Part shown: positions 25,701 through 34,043 of the stretch, piece after piece | How the letters are laid out: each line of letters starts with the position of its first letter | How positions within the stretch are numbered: position 1 is the first letter of the stretch | DNA from: Actinoplanes regularis | Lineage (GTDB): Bacteria > Actinomycetota > Actinomycetes > Mycobacteriales > Micromonosporaceae | Direction of reading: 5' to 3' | DNA length: 64,000 nucleotides | Assembly (NCBI RefSeq): GCF_900188005.1 | Contig: NZ_FZNR01000028.1 | Span: forward strand, 1-64,000 | Position numbers and translations under genes: made by a program | Notes under the pieces: generated by a model | What the model saw: only the letters and a program-made list of their open reading frames with translations | What the model was told of the DNA's origin: nothing | Databases searched by the model: none

Positions 25701-26844
25701 GATCGGCGGCAGCGCGCAGCAGTCTTCGCCAGTGCCCGTCGCGCGCGGAACCGCTCATCGACGCTGGCGGTTCCTCACCGGTGAGCGCCGACAACTGGTC
25801 GATGAACGCCGTGGCGCAGGCGCCGGAGTCGGACTGCGTGGCCTGCCAAGCGTTGATAAAGAAGGACACCACATCGCAGTGGGCTGGCGGGTTCAGCACG
25901 AACGTCGCGAGCAGCGCCGACTTGCCTGCCCACGGACCGGCTTGCCACCACAGGTATGAGCTCTCGCCGTCGCAGAACCGGGCCAGCTCTTCCAACTCGT
26001 CAGCCCGGTCCCGAAGCCCGCCGACAGGTGCGATGTCGCGGATCTGCTCGACATAGGCAGACCTGGCCCACCACTTCACCGAAGCCTCCTGGCCACCGCC
26101 GGGACGGTCCTCGCCGAGCAGCCCGAGCCGCTTCACTTCCGCACGAACGTTGTCCGCGGTCAGGACACGACGCCCGTCGCGGACCCAGGCCCCGACAACG
26201 CTGACGGCGGTCCGCAGCGCCCGGTCGTCACAGCGCATCCCGTTGGCCCGCATAGCGTGCTTGGCCTGATCCTGGGCTGATCTCACCGTCACGCCAACCG
26301 TGAAGATCAGATGGTCGAACAGATCAAGCAGCTCGTCAGGCTCACAGCCCAGGTGCCCGACCAACTCGGCCAATCGCTTGGCTGCCTGCGATCTCGGTGA
26401 CAGCCCTCGTGCCGACAACAGCCCGGTACGGCTGTCCACCACAGCCAGCAACGGATCTCGCGGATCCAGCACGCGGTTCGTCGCCAGTTCCATGAGCGGC
26501 TCGCTGCCGTCGCGGCGGATAAGGCGCCAGCTCGCCAGAAACTTCTCCAGCAAGGATTTGCTTCCCGAGGCGCGCCGACGAGTCAGAAAGGCGAAATCGA
26601 TCTGGCTTGCCGCGCTTGTCGCCCATTTGAGCTGCGTATAGCAGTCCTGACCGGCCCTGGCTCTGCGGACGACATCGTCGACGTGCGCCGACTCGCGCGC
26701 CTCGATCTCGACACGGTCGTAGTCGCCGTTCGGATCCAGCAACTCGACCGCCGCGATCCACGCCGCGAGATCCTGGTACTCGTCGCCCTGCCGCCTCACC
26801 CCACTCGCAGAGGGTCGCCCCGCAGCTGGCCGGACACTCACCAT
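22759..26844 (-). CDS. Nuclease-STAND NTPase-TPR protein, probable anti-phage effector
   Basis: A 1361-residue three-part protein. Residues 1-100 look like a Cap4/DUF4297-type dsDNA nuclease: GDEYQ (20-24), VEIEARESAHVDDVV (45-59) and YTQLKWA (69-75) with the QxK catalytic pattern. A STAND/NACHT-like ATPase follows with Walker A GPWAGKS (303-309) and Walker B RLVLVIDGLDED (389-400). From about 620 to the end is a long TPR-like array (repeats such as GDLDRAERMVRGL, GRLDQAEKISEEL). This matches the Avs/STAND layout, in which the repeats sense a phage protein and the N-terminal effector cuts DNA. ATG 26844 has GGGAGG just upstream. It is a single gene, convergent with the MazG-Nmad1 gene. Confidence 0.78.
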   Translation of the reverse strand: MVSVRPAAGRPSASGVRRQGDEYQDLAAWIAAVELLDPNGDYDRVEIEARESAHVDDVVRRARAGQDCYTQLKWATSAASQIDFAFLTRRRASGSKSLLEKFLASWRLIRRDGSEPLMELATNRVLDPRDPLLAVVDSRTGLLSARGLSPRSQAAKRLAELVGHLGCEPDELLDLFDHLIFTVGVTVRSAQDQAKHAMRANGMRCDDRALRTAVSVVGAWVRDGRRVLTADNVRAEVKRLGLLGEDRPGGGQEASVKWWARSAYVEQIRDIAPVGGLRDRADELEELARFCDGESSYLWWQAGPWAGKSALLATFVLNPPAHCDVVSFFINAWQATQSDSGACATAFIDQLSALTGEEPPASMSGSARDGHWRRLLRAAADQANAKGRRLVLVIDGLDEDRGAGPGSGMLSVAALLPKSPIGGLRVIAASRATPALPDAVPADHPLRSCQVRQLIPSPHARDVGRWAKRELREQLAVDGAGRDVLGLITASLGGLNSADLGELTNRPHYELEALLDGVLGRTVGARTGVAGSLSFMHETLAAEAAERFGRALTTYQGWIHQWAGSYQDRGWPAETPQYLLHGYAHMLAAIPDLPRLVDAATDASRHDRLLHATGGDAVAHDEVLKAYEMAVGEGGTDLVFPARLAVRHRALASRNADLPSELPAIWVNLGQPDRAEALVRGISDLGGRGAALECMIDALAEKGDLEDAEALARRINIPSWRTSRLHLRLSEVAADRGDLARAARLLDSALIDVGQLDISPRARFLARVAVVRSALDDLESAMLLMEEAATATEEVSGWEDISHTEVSNVAVAFVKLGDLDRAERMVRGLLCPADIPAGLADLAVAARDCGLPNESRAAFAEATRAAQSLTDAYERGTALAALARSCIAAGDQEHARRLLHTALETVDAVDDELEQYLWLLEDLASLAGQMGAVAEAQAIIDRAYFLIDDEYERAQVARAWAVTGRLDQAEKISEELTRPHHRADLLAKMAALLVHDVPSEAERLALRAEEAARGNRHDHWRLLGALAAATASVGDEELAEAVARTVDPEHEQSAALTGIAAALNTLGGWSRAQKAAETAEASLAAISAQYVRDEQTVGLVTVLAAAGQLDGAERLAMTVFRPAYRIDALRAVAVASEPGQRAMALARKANELIDRLYRREERDYAFGDLAEAYAHAGERSDAEAAVNRIVNDIISDRATFEIAKAAVVIGDYATAETITRTIADEYVRDDAIAMTAEHLADTADLESASSLLHQIVDRGCRARVATAIAASAGKQGDWATAEQHLDQIDEQYLNRFLARLALTAAKAGDSARARRYLLRALPSADLTMFLPAIAAIDPATILFLARQAIAEAATKPQVHAT

Positions 26845-26905
26845 GCATCCTCCCGAGCGGCGCGAGCTTGGGCAGAATACCGCTGCGCCTCTGCACATAT
26901 GCGGC

Positions 26906-27252
26906 TCAGTCCGCGGCGAAGTCCGCGAGGAGGTCGTTGATGAGGCTGACGGCGGTGCGGACCAGCGCGGGGTTGCGGGCGCGGTAGTACGACGGCGAGA
27001 TCATCGTCAAAGACAGGGTCCAGCCGCGGGCGCGCGTCCAGGCGTGCTCGTCGACCTTCAACGCCTCGCGGAAGGCACACCGGGAGTCGCCGTCGAACAG
27101 GTACCAGGCGGCCAGCAGGTCGGCTGCGGAGATCGGCCGCGCAGGCGGTGCCGAAGTCGATGATCGCGGTTAGTCGACCGTCGGTGACCAGCACATTGCC
27201 GGGCATGAGATCGCCATGGATCCACCGGTCTGGCGGCGGGGGTGCTTTCCAC
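26906..27252 (-). pseudogene. Aminoglycoside/macrolide phosphotransferase-like remnant, truncated and frameshifted
   Basis: The catalytic segment WIHGDLMPGNVLV followed by AIIDFGTA is the Brenner loop and metal site of the APH fold. After it the reading frame shifts near 27145, and in another frame the expected C-terminus continues (ADLLAAWYLFDGDSR, then ISPSYYRARNPALVRT) to TGA at 26906-26908. The N-terminal half is absent: the similarity stops near 27252, only about 20 bases from the recombinase stop. This is a real gene cut by arrival of the recombinase module or by a recombination at its edge. Not functional. Confidence 0.75.
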
Positions 27253-27270
27253 CGCCAGACCGGACAGCTG

Positions 27271-28347
27271 TCAGTCGTACTCACCGACCAGCGCGTCGCT
27301 GGCAAAGTTGAGCACCGCAAGTGTGTCGGGCAGTGCCAGCGGGTGTGGCTCGCCGGTCAGCCCGGCCATTGCGGTGGCGACCTCCTGCAAGGTCGCCTTG
27401 ACGTACCGGGCCGTGGTGCCGGCATCGTTCGGCGTTTCAGCATGCCCGGCATACGCGAGTGCGACGGCGTAGCCGTATACGCGTTCGACCCAGGTCAGCG
27501 TCGTGTGCCGCAGCCAGTGCGCGGAGATCATCTGCGTTCTGGCCCAGGGAAGGAGTTCACCGACGCGGGTGAACAGGTAGTCGTAGCGGCGCCGGCCGAC
27601 CGGTTTGCCGTTGCGATACCGCAGCAGCGTCTCGTTCTGCGGGGAGCCGCGTTCCTGGGCGTGCTGTCGTAGGAACGCCATCAGCGTCGGGGAGATCGGC
27701 TGCCACCGGAACGTCTCACCTTTCTCTCGCAACAGCACCAGGCACTGCTCGACGTCGAGGTCCATCGGCCGTAGCCCGAGCAGGCCGCCGCGGCGGCAGG
27801 CCGTCTCGATATGGAACCGCAGGATGAGTGTGTCGAGCTCCGGGTCGTTGCCCGAGGTGCCGGCCGTCGCGGTCAGTTCGGCGAGTCGGTCGTCAGCCAG
27901 CGCCGAACGAGTCGAAGCGTGACGGGCCGGCTTCGAGACCTTGCGGGCCGGGTTGTCGCTCTCGCCGATGTAGCCGTCGGCTACGGCTCGTTTGTAGAAG
28001 CAGCGCATGGCGGAGATGAAGTGCTCGGCGGCGCTGCGGCCGCCGCGATTGTTACGCCGTCGCAGGGCGTTCGCTTGGATTTCGCGCATCGCGACTTCGA
28101 TCTCGGACGGGATCACCTCGTCGATGTGCCGGTCGGCCCAGCGTTCGACGGCCTTGGCCCAGTAGGTGCCGTACATGCGCTGCGAGCCGGGCGCGACCGC
28201 CGCGGCCACGATCGGCACATACTCGGCGAACGTCGGCGTCGACCTTCCCGGCACCGCGGTGTTGAGCAGATCGGCGGGCGTGATGCCCATCTGCTGCAAC
28301 AGCGTCCGCGCCGCCTGCACCACCTCCGGTTTCGCCACGGCGCTCAC
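27271..28347 (-). CDS. Tyrosine recombinase (phage integrase family), right module
   Basis: A 358-residue paralogue of the recombinase at 1241-2233. Visible are the core-binding domain (QRMYGTYWAKAVERWADRHI), the first Arg in ETACRRGGLLG, the HWLRHTTLTW box, AGHAE and the tyrosine in TTARYVKATL. All catalytic residues are present. GTG 28347 overlaps the stop of its AbrB-like partner as GTGA. It points leftward, into the island, opposite to the left module. The sequences differ enough to be old relatives rather than a recent copy. Confidence 0.85.
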   Translation of the reverse strand: MSAVAKPEVVQAARTLLQQMGITPADLLNTAVPGRSTPTFAEYVPIVAAAVAPGSQRMYGTYWAKAVERWADRHIDEVIPSEIEVAMREIQANALRRRNNRGGRSAAEHFISAMRCFYKRAVADGYIGESDNPARKVSKPARHASTRSALADDRLAELTATAGTSGNDPELDTLILRFHIETACRRGGLLGLRPMDLDVEQCLVLLREKGETFRWQPISPTLMAFLRQHAQERGSPQNETLLRYRNGKPVGRRRYDYLFTRVGELLPWARTQMISAHWLRHTTLTWVERVYGYAVALAYAGHAETPNDAGTTARYVKATLQEVATAMAGLTGEPHPLALPDTLAVLNFASDALVGEYD

Positions 28348-28823
28348 AACTCACCGCCGAGCGCAGCGGTGTGGACGGCCAAGGTCAGCTGGCCCAGCAG
28401 GGCGGGCGGATGCACGATCAGCCGCTGCCTGCCCGGCAGCGCGGCCAGCACCACCCGCGGCGTACCGTCGATCCGGCAGGCCCGGCGCACTCGCATCGGC
28501 AGCAGGACGTGACAGCGTTCATCCAGGGCCCGGCTGCCCGTCTCGTCGGCGGCGACCACGATCAGCCCTTCACGGATCGCGAACTTCACTCGCAGACCGG
28601 GCTTCCAGCCGAGGCTCTCCATGATGGCCTTGTCGGCGATCCGGCCGGACCGATCAAGCACGGCCATACCGAAGACGACGTCTCGGCGGGGCAGTTGCGG
28701 CACCTTCGGCAACGGCAGCGATCGCCGCTGGACCGGACCACGCCCGGCTTCGCGGCGCTGGCCCTCCCGGTCGGAAAGCGACAGTCTGGGCACCAGCGGC
28801 GGCAACGGAATCGTTCTCACCAC
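28344..28823 (-). CDS. AbrB-like accessory protein of the right recombinase module
   Basis: A 159-residue protein related to the one at 739-1248, with the same two beta-rich units (GMAVLDRSGRIADKAIMESL, then a conserved GW-PG-RV turn, and later HVLLPMRVRRACRIDG). The first 45 residues are basic and Pro-rich (LPLPKVPQLPRRD), a likely disordered DNA-contacting tail. The stop overlaps the recombinase start by 4 bases. The recurrence of the pair shows it is a true functional unit. Start is GTG 28823, with GTG 28820 also possible. Confidence 0.6.
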   Translation of the reverse strand: MVRTIPLPPLVPRLSLSDREGQRREAGRGPVQRRSLPLPKVPQLPRRDVVFGMAVLDRSGRIADKAIMESLGWKPGLRVKFAIREGLIVVAADETGSRALDERCHVLLPMRVRRACRIDGTPRVVLAALPGRQRLIVHPPALLGQLTLAVHTAALGGEL

Positions 28824-28933
28824 AGGCCATCACCGGCCCATGACCGGCACCGCAGCCGTGCGGTAATTGGGCGCTCATGCGACGCTATGACACAGAAGGA
28901 AGTTTTACAGGCTCGGTGCGGCATTTTGGGGGA

Positions 28934-29595
28934 TCATGTCCCCCTCCGGACACAAACCAAATCCCCATGAGAGTCCGCCACAGGCTGTGCCTGTACGCGG
29001 ACTTTTTGCTGTTCTTGATCATATGTGAGCCGGATCCCGAGTTGCTGATAGACCTCGGCGCGGTCAGTGGGGTCGGCCTCACCCAGAACGGCGACGATGT
29101 CACCCAGTTGATCGACGAGGTCGGAAATCTGTTCCGAGCTCATCCGCGGGGCCGGCTGGGGCCGAGGCGTGTTCAGCACCTAGAGCGCCTTCCTGCGCTA
29201 CAGCCTTGGACTTCACTGATCCAGCCGGTGACGACAACCGGATCCGCACCGGCGTCCAGCGCCGCCCGGTACTTGGTGAGCCTCGCGTCACAATCAGCCA
29301 GCCGGGCACGAGCCTGACGTATGGGCTCCTCCTCAACAGGGTCCGGGTCCTGGGCGGCGGCCATCATCGCGACGGTGTCGCTGATGCGGTCGGGCACAAA
29401 CGCGCCGGCCAGCGCGGCATCGAGGTCGGTGACGACGTCCAACTCGCGCAGGTAGACGTTGCGCAGGTGGTCGATCTTGTTCGCTAGGGCGTACTCCTGG
29501 GCGTAGCGACACCGGTAGTAGGCCTCGCCGTTCGAGCGCTGGCCCTGCATCTTGCGGTGGCACAGCCCGCAATAGACCAGACCCTTGACGAGTCG
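28934..29595 (-). pseudogene. C-terminal remnant of a large serine recombinase
   Basis: The zinc-ribbon start of a large serine recombinase C-terminal domain is visible (RLVKGLVYCGLCHRKMQGQR, then YYRCRYAQEYA), followed by its coiled-coil part (EEEPIRQARARLADCDARLT). Near 29180 the frame shifts; the family's usual ending continues in another frame (SSEQISDLVDQLGDIVAVLG, then DRAEVYQQLGIRLTY) to a stop at 28934. The catalytic N-terminal domain is absent. Its 5' side is fused in frame to transposase sequence. A dead remnant. Confidence 0.8.
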
Positions 29596-30180
29596 CGGTG
29601 ACCAGCAGCGGTAGAACGCCAGCTCGCCGGTGGTGCGGTTGCAGCGGATCAGTAGCCAGTGATGGTCTTGATGCTGGTCAGCGGTGTGCGGCAGGGTAAT
29701 GAACGCCCAGTCGTAGTAGCGGTAGCCTTTCGCGCCGGCTCCGGCCGAGATCCGCTGCCACGCCTGTTTCGGCAGGCCCGCCGCGATCTGGTCGGCCCGC
29801 TGAACACCGAGGCCGGTCGGCACCCGATGTGAACAGGCGACCGCGAGGACGTAACCCAGATCGTGGCCACGCAGTGCGGCGGCCAGTTGCGGGTCACCGC
29901 CGTAGGCTTCGTCGCCGGCGACCCATCGGCACGGCAGCCCGCCGGCCACTGCGGTCTCGATCAGATGGCGTGCCAGCTGCGGTTTCGTGGCAAAGGTGAC
30001 GGTGTCGGGCGCCCCTGCTTCCGTGTGTCGCGGTGGGTCGTCGGTCCAGGCTTTCGGCAGGTAGAGCGCGACGCCGACCAGGGTGTGCCCGGCTGGTGAG
30101 GCGTAGGACAGGTGCACCGCGAGCTGGCAGTTATCGATCTTCCCGGCGGTTCCGGTGTACTGCCGTTGCACCCCGACAGT
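29596..30180 (-). mobile_element. Internal fragment of an IS701-like transposase
   Basis: Residues TVGVQRQYTGTAG through ELAFYRCWSP match the central part of IS701-family DDE transposases, including the second catalytic aspartate region WVAGDEAYGGD. The N-terminal part with the first aspartate and the C-terminal part with the glutamate are missing. On one side it runs in frame into a serine recombinase remnant, and on the other into an unrelated N-terminus, so no terminal inverted repeats remain. Confidence 0.72.
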
Positions 30181-30331
30181 CCTCCCAGGTGTGGGTTCGG
30201 GGCGGATCTTCGGTCTCCCAGCGGCGAATCTGGTCGGCGGGGATCCCAACCACTTCAAGGGTCCACAACAACTCCGGTCGGTAGATCCATCTTCCGACAT
30301 CTGGGTTGTTCGATTCTTTGAGATCGGACAT
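30181..30331 (-). pseudogene. N-terminal fragment of an unrecognised protein
   Basis: From ATG 30331 the frame reads MSDLKESNNPDVGRWIYRPE, LLWTLEVVGIPADQIRRW and then loses protein-like character at about 30180, where the transposase fragment begins in another frame. It looks like the first 40-45 residues of a small regulator cut by the mobile element. The family is unknown. Confidence 0.35.
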
Positions 30332-30492
30332 CCTGACCTATTCGCGCTTCGGAGGTAGTCAGGTGCCAAGAGAATCGGTCAGGCCACAGCGCAGTGGCGG
30401 ACTGACCTTCTCTTGCTCGCTGCACCGGCCGTTTTGGAGTCGGGCGTGACGGTGCTGGCCGCCGTGAAGTTCCCTGGGGGAGGGAGTAGCCG

Positions 30493-30807
30493 GTGCATCC
30501 TCGGGGTGTAGAGGTTGATGTCGAGGCGTTGCGCGGCGTCGGGCGGGACGTGGCGGAGGCCGCCGTGACGTTGCGGGAGGCGGCGAGGGCGGCCGGCTCT
30601 GGTCTGGCACCGGTACCGCGGCCGGGTTCTGCGGCCGGCGCCGCCGCGCAGAAGGCCGAGAAGGCGTGGCTCGCCGACCTGCGGCGGCTCACCGGCCAGG
30701 CTGACGAGTACGGCCGAAGCCTGACCACCGCAGCACAGACGTATCGGGCCACCGACCAGGCGGGTGCCGACGACCTGCGACGCGGCGGGGCGGGGGCGGA
30801 TCGATGA
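30493..30807 (+). CDS. EspC/WXG100-like type VII secretion small protein
   Basis: A 104-residue helical protein with no signal peptide. Two long helices (VDVEALRGVGRDVAEAAVTL and QKAEKAWLADLRRLTGQADE, then YGRSLTTAAQTYRATDQAGA) resemble the ESX/EspC-type hairpin of type VII secretion substrates. GTG 30493 is preceded by GGGGGAGGGAG. Its stop overlaps the next gene by 4 bases, so it is coupled to the 800-residue WXG-type protein. It is likely a secretion chaperone or co-substrate. No ESX machinery genes are within the window. Confidence 0.65.
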   Translation: MHPRGVEVDVEALRGVGRDVAEAAVTLREAARAAGSGLAPVPRPGSAAGAAAQKAEKAWLADLRRLTGQADEYGRSLTTAAQTYRATDQAGADDLRRGGAGADR

Positions 30808-33206
30808 GTGGCATGACCCTGCAGGATCTGCTCGAGTTCGACGCCGGACCATGGCACTCCGCGGCCGAGGTCTGGCATCGGGTGGCCCGGGGTCTCGATG
30901 CCGCGTCGGAGCAGCTGATCAGTGGCACCCGCGATCTGGGTGCGGTGTGGCCGTCGGGTAGCGGGTCCACCGCGGCGCTGCAGAAGGCGGCCATGCTGCG
31001 GGCCGAGGTGGAGAACACGTACCTGCCGGCGAAGCGCCTGGCCGATGCCTTCGACCAGCATGCGTACGCGATGAAGGGTTTGCGAAGTCAGGCTGAGGGG
31101 ATCGTCGCGTCGGCGCGGCAGGCCGGATACACCGTGGACACGGCAGCCGTGACGATCACCGCGCCGGCGTCCGCGTACATGGGCGGGAATCTGGATCGCA
31201 CCGGCCGGGAGACCGGTGCGCTGCTCAGTGATCTGCGTTCGGTCGTGGAGTACGCACGGGCGCAGGACGACTCGACGGCCGAGATCATCGACGGCAATGT
31301 GCCGTCGCCGCAGACCGGGTTCGGGGCCAGCCCGCCCGGCGCGATCGCCCGGGCGCAGGAGCTGGCGAACAAGCTCAAGGACCCGACGTACCAGCCCACC
31401 GCCGCCGAGCTCGACGAGCTGCGGAATCTGATCACGCTGTACGGCAGGGACAAGGCCTTCGCCCACGACTTCCTCAACGCTCTCGGGCCCAAGGGCCTGC
31501 TGCAGCTCAACGGCACGCTGGCGACCTACCAGCTCGACAATCCGGGCAGAGACGTCGACGATGCGCTGTTCAGCAACAGCACCGCCGACATGGTGCGGGA
31601 TCTGCAGAACGGTCTCGGCGTCATGCTGGCCGCCGCCACCGCGGAAACCGGCACCAGGACCGGCCTGCGCGGCGAAACCTACATCCCCGGCAAGTACGAG
31701 CTGTCCAGTCAGTGGATGACCGACCTGATGGCCGCCGGGCGCAGCAAGATGGACATCGGCGACCCCTACAGCCCGGCACGGTACGTGGAGGACGTCTACG
31801 GCTACCAGCTGCTGAGCCCGCTGCTGCACAACGGCGAATATGACGCCGGGTTCCTGTCCACCGTCGGCGGGGACATGGTCGACTTCGAGATGTCGCAGGG
31901 CGAGAACAGCGATTTGTGGACCGGGGCGCGCGGCGAGAACCTGCGCCTGGACTGGACCCAGGGCCACGACGACAACACCGTACCGGCCGGCTACGACCCG
32001 ATGAACGGCCTGATGGACGCCCTGTCCCGCAACGGTGAAGCCACCCAGGACCTGCTCACCGGCGTCACCAGCTTCACCGGCGACGGGCCCGCCGACGGCC
32101 GGCTGCCCAGGCTCGACTACCTGCTCACCGACCGGAACTGGGACGCGACCGCGGACGTCCCGGGCGGCCCGGGCTGGACGGTCGAGCTGATGCAGCACGG
32201 CGACGATTTCAAGAACGGGGCTCTGGACAAGTTCGGTGTGGCTCTCGAACATGCCGCCACCGATCATCCCGGGCCGCAGGCTCGGCACATCGTCGAGTCG
32301 ATCATTTATGAGAGCAACGTCGATGAGCAGGCCATGGGCTACGACAACGGCGTGACCCCGGGGCACGGCAAGACCGGCGACCCGGTGATCATCAATCCGC
32401 AGCTGCGCCAGCCGATGGCCAACATCACGTCGGCGTACATCTTCGACGTGAACAACGTCATCTCCGGTGCCGAAACCATCGACGTCGACCGCAACCATCT
32501 GGTGAAGTTCCTGGCCGATCTCGGCAAGGACCCGGGCGCGCACGACACCATCGCCAAGGCCGAGGTCGCATACGCCACGGGCACCTACGACAGCATTCTC
32601 TCCGGCCGGCAGAATCCGCACGACAACTTCCAGGGCAATTTGAACGCGATGGAAACCGTCTCGCACAACTACGGCAGCGTGCTGGGCGCTCTCGACCACG
32701 GGGCGGCCCAGGCCCACCACGCGACCAGCGCCGAGCAGGACGAGATCTACAACCAGAACGTCGAGGACCGGTACAAAATCGCCGGTGGCATCGTCGACCA
32801 GGTCATGGGAAAAGTAACCGGCAAGATACCTGTGCCGGTCGTCGGCGATCTGGCCACCGAGTACGTCAACGACCTGATGTCGCAAGCCGAGGAACAGGCG
32901 AAGGTCGACAACCACGGCCAGGCCACCTACGAGGTCGGCACCGCGCTCGGCGCCGGCCGAACCACCTCGGTCGAACTCACCGAGTTTGCCCTCTACAACA
33001 GCGGTAAACTCGAGGGCCTGCCGGACAGGCTCACTTTGGATGGTCAACTCAAGCCGGTGAGTCAGTGGGAAGGCTCGGATCTACTGGCATGGCAGCAGTA
33101 CAAGGTCGGGCACGGCATGAGCACGGTGGGCAACGCTGCCGCCAGCGCCGGAGATTCCTATCAGAACGGTTACGAGTGGGCGGGAGACATCCTCGGTGAG
33201 AAGTGA
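30804..33206 (+). CDS. Large WXG-type protein, DUF6571-like type VII secretion substrate
   Basis: An 800-residue protein. The N-terminal 110 residues form a WXG100-like helical hairpin (LLEFDAGPWHSAAEVWHRVA, GTRDLGAVWPSGSGS). The remainder (about 180-780) resembles DUF6571, a domain of actinomycete proteins that follow small ESX-type proteins; it is mixed helical with Asp/Gly-rich loops (NVISGAETIDVDRNHLVKFL). No catalytic motif or signal peptide is seen. The lipoprotein gene downstream overlaps by 11 bases. The three genes read like a secreted effector or surface cassette; the true function is unknown. Confidence 0.65.
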   Translation: MSGMTLQDLLEFDAGPWHSAAEVWHRVARGLDAASEQLISGTRDLGAVWPSGSGSTAALQKAAMLRAEVENTYLPAKRLADAFDQHAYAMKGLRSQAEGIVASARQAGYTVDTAAVTITAPASAYMGGNLDRTGRETGALLSDLRSVVEYARAQDDSTAEIIDGNVPSPQTGFGASPPGAIARAQELANKLKDPTYQPTAAELDELRNLITLYGRDKAFAHDFLNALGPKGLLQLNGTLATYQLDNPGRDVDDALFSNSTADMVRDLQNGLGVMLAAATAETGTRTGLRGETYIPGKYELSSQWMTDLMAAGRSKMDIGDPYSPARYVEDVYGYQLLSPLLHNGEYDAGFLSTVGGDMVDFEMSQGENSDLWTGARGENLRLDWTQGHDDNTVPAGYDPMNGLMDALSRNGEATQDLLTGVTSFTGDGPADGRLPRLDYLLTDRNWDATADVPGGPGWTVELMQHGDDFKNGALDKFGVALEHAATDHPGPQARHIVESIIYESNVDEQAMGYDNGVTPGHGKTGDPVIINPQLRQPMANITSAYIFDVNNVISGAETIDVDRNHLVKFLADLGKDPGAHDTIAKAEVAYATGTYDSILSGRQNPHDNFQGNLNAMETVSHNYGSVLGALDHGAAQAHHATSAEQDEIYNQNVEDRYKIAGGIVDQVMGKVTGKIPVPVVGDLATEYVNDLMSQAEEQAKVDNHGQATYEVGTALGAGRTTSVELTEFALYNSGKLEGLPDRLTLDGQLKPVSQWEGSDLLAWQQYKVGHGMSTVGNAAASAGDSYQNGYEWAGDILGEK

Positions 33207-33885
33207 TGTGGGCTCGTCCGGGCTGAAGGTGTTCGCCGCGGCGGTCGTCGCCGTGACCGTGGGGCTTGCCACAGCGGGTTGCACCAACGACGACCCAGGC
33301 GGTGACGCAACTGTGCCGCCATCCGTGGCGTCGAGTAGCGCCGTCGCGCCTTCCATGACGTTCGAGGAGGCGTACCGCAAACTGCCGATGGACGGGACCA
33401 CAGATCTACCGATCACCTGGGACCTGGCGGGGGCACCGGACACCGACGAGGTCCTTGCCGCCCGGCGGAGTCTCGCGTTCATCTACTGGCAGATGAGTTC
33501 GAGCGACTGGAGTCCGATCACCCCGATCGGACGGTTCCTCTACACCGAGGAATACTTCGAGAAGGTCTTCGCGCCGCTCGCGAACACGACGAGCGACAAC
33601 CCGTCGATCGGTCCGATCTGGGTCAAGCCCATCGGCGTCGAAGGGACCGGCGCGGACCAGGCGACGGTCATCTTCTGTACCGACCTGGGATACTGGCATG
33701 AGGTTGAGCAGAAAAATCCCAAGGTCCGTACGAAGCGGGGGACCGTCCAGTCGTACGTGATGAAGAACGTCGAGTCCGGGGACGGCGAGCGCCATTGGCT
33801 CGCCGACCGGGTGTTCGATCCCGATGTCGACCGCCAAGCGAAGTACGGCGCGGAGTGCACGAAATGGGCTCTGCACCAGCCCTGA
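33196..33885 (+). CDS. Putative lipoprotein of the type VII cassette
   Basis: A 229-residue protein with an N-terminal export signal (VFAAAVVAVTVGLATAGC) ending in a lipobox-like cysteine at about residue 29, then a Ser/Thr/Pro linker and a globular domain (about 50-225, with SSDWSPITPIGRFLYTEEYF and TVIFCTDLGYWHEVE). The GTG at 33196 lies inside the end of the preceding gene, so expression is coupled. In such three-gene cassettes the lipoprotein may act as an immunity or anchoring partner; that is inference. Confidence 0.65.
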   Translation: MRSDVGSSGLKVFAAAVVAVTVGLATAGCTNDDPGGDATVPPSVASSSAVAPSMTFEEAYRKLPMDGTTDLPITWDLAGAPDTDEVLAARRSLAFIYWQMSSSDWSPITPIGRFLYTEEYFEKVFAPLANTTSDNPSIGPIWVKPIGVEGTGADQATVIFCTDLGYWHEVEQKNPKVRTKRGTVQSYVMKNVESGDGERHWLADRVFDPDVDRQAKYGAECTKWALHQP

Positions 33886-33995
33886 CGGAGCACTCCCGAC
33901 GTGCTCGACCGCACCCGGGTCTGGAACCAGGCGCACCTGTTGCACGCCCTGCGCGAGCACGAACGGCACTGCAACCGGCACCGTCACCGTTCTTA

Positions 33996-34016
33996 CCGGG
34001 CATCACCAACGCCCGG
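33996..34016. terminator. Possible bidirectional terminator between convergent genes
   Basis: CCGGGC and GCCCGG form a 6-bp stem with a 9-base loop between the lipoprotein stop (33885) and the dehydrogenase stop (34044). The stem is short and no T run follows, so the call depends on location. A second weak hairpin (GAGCAC/GTGCTC, 33888-33906) follows the lipoprotein stop directly. Confidence 0.35.
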
Positions 34017-34043
34017 CCCCCGGGCAACCGCTGTCCGGACCGT

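Noticed and set aside
30255..33047. 930-codon open frame on the minus strand
   Set aside because: It is antisense to the type VII cassette, repeats Val/Gly/Asp composition typical of a shadow frame and matches no domain; the plus-strand genes explain the region.
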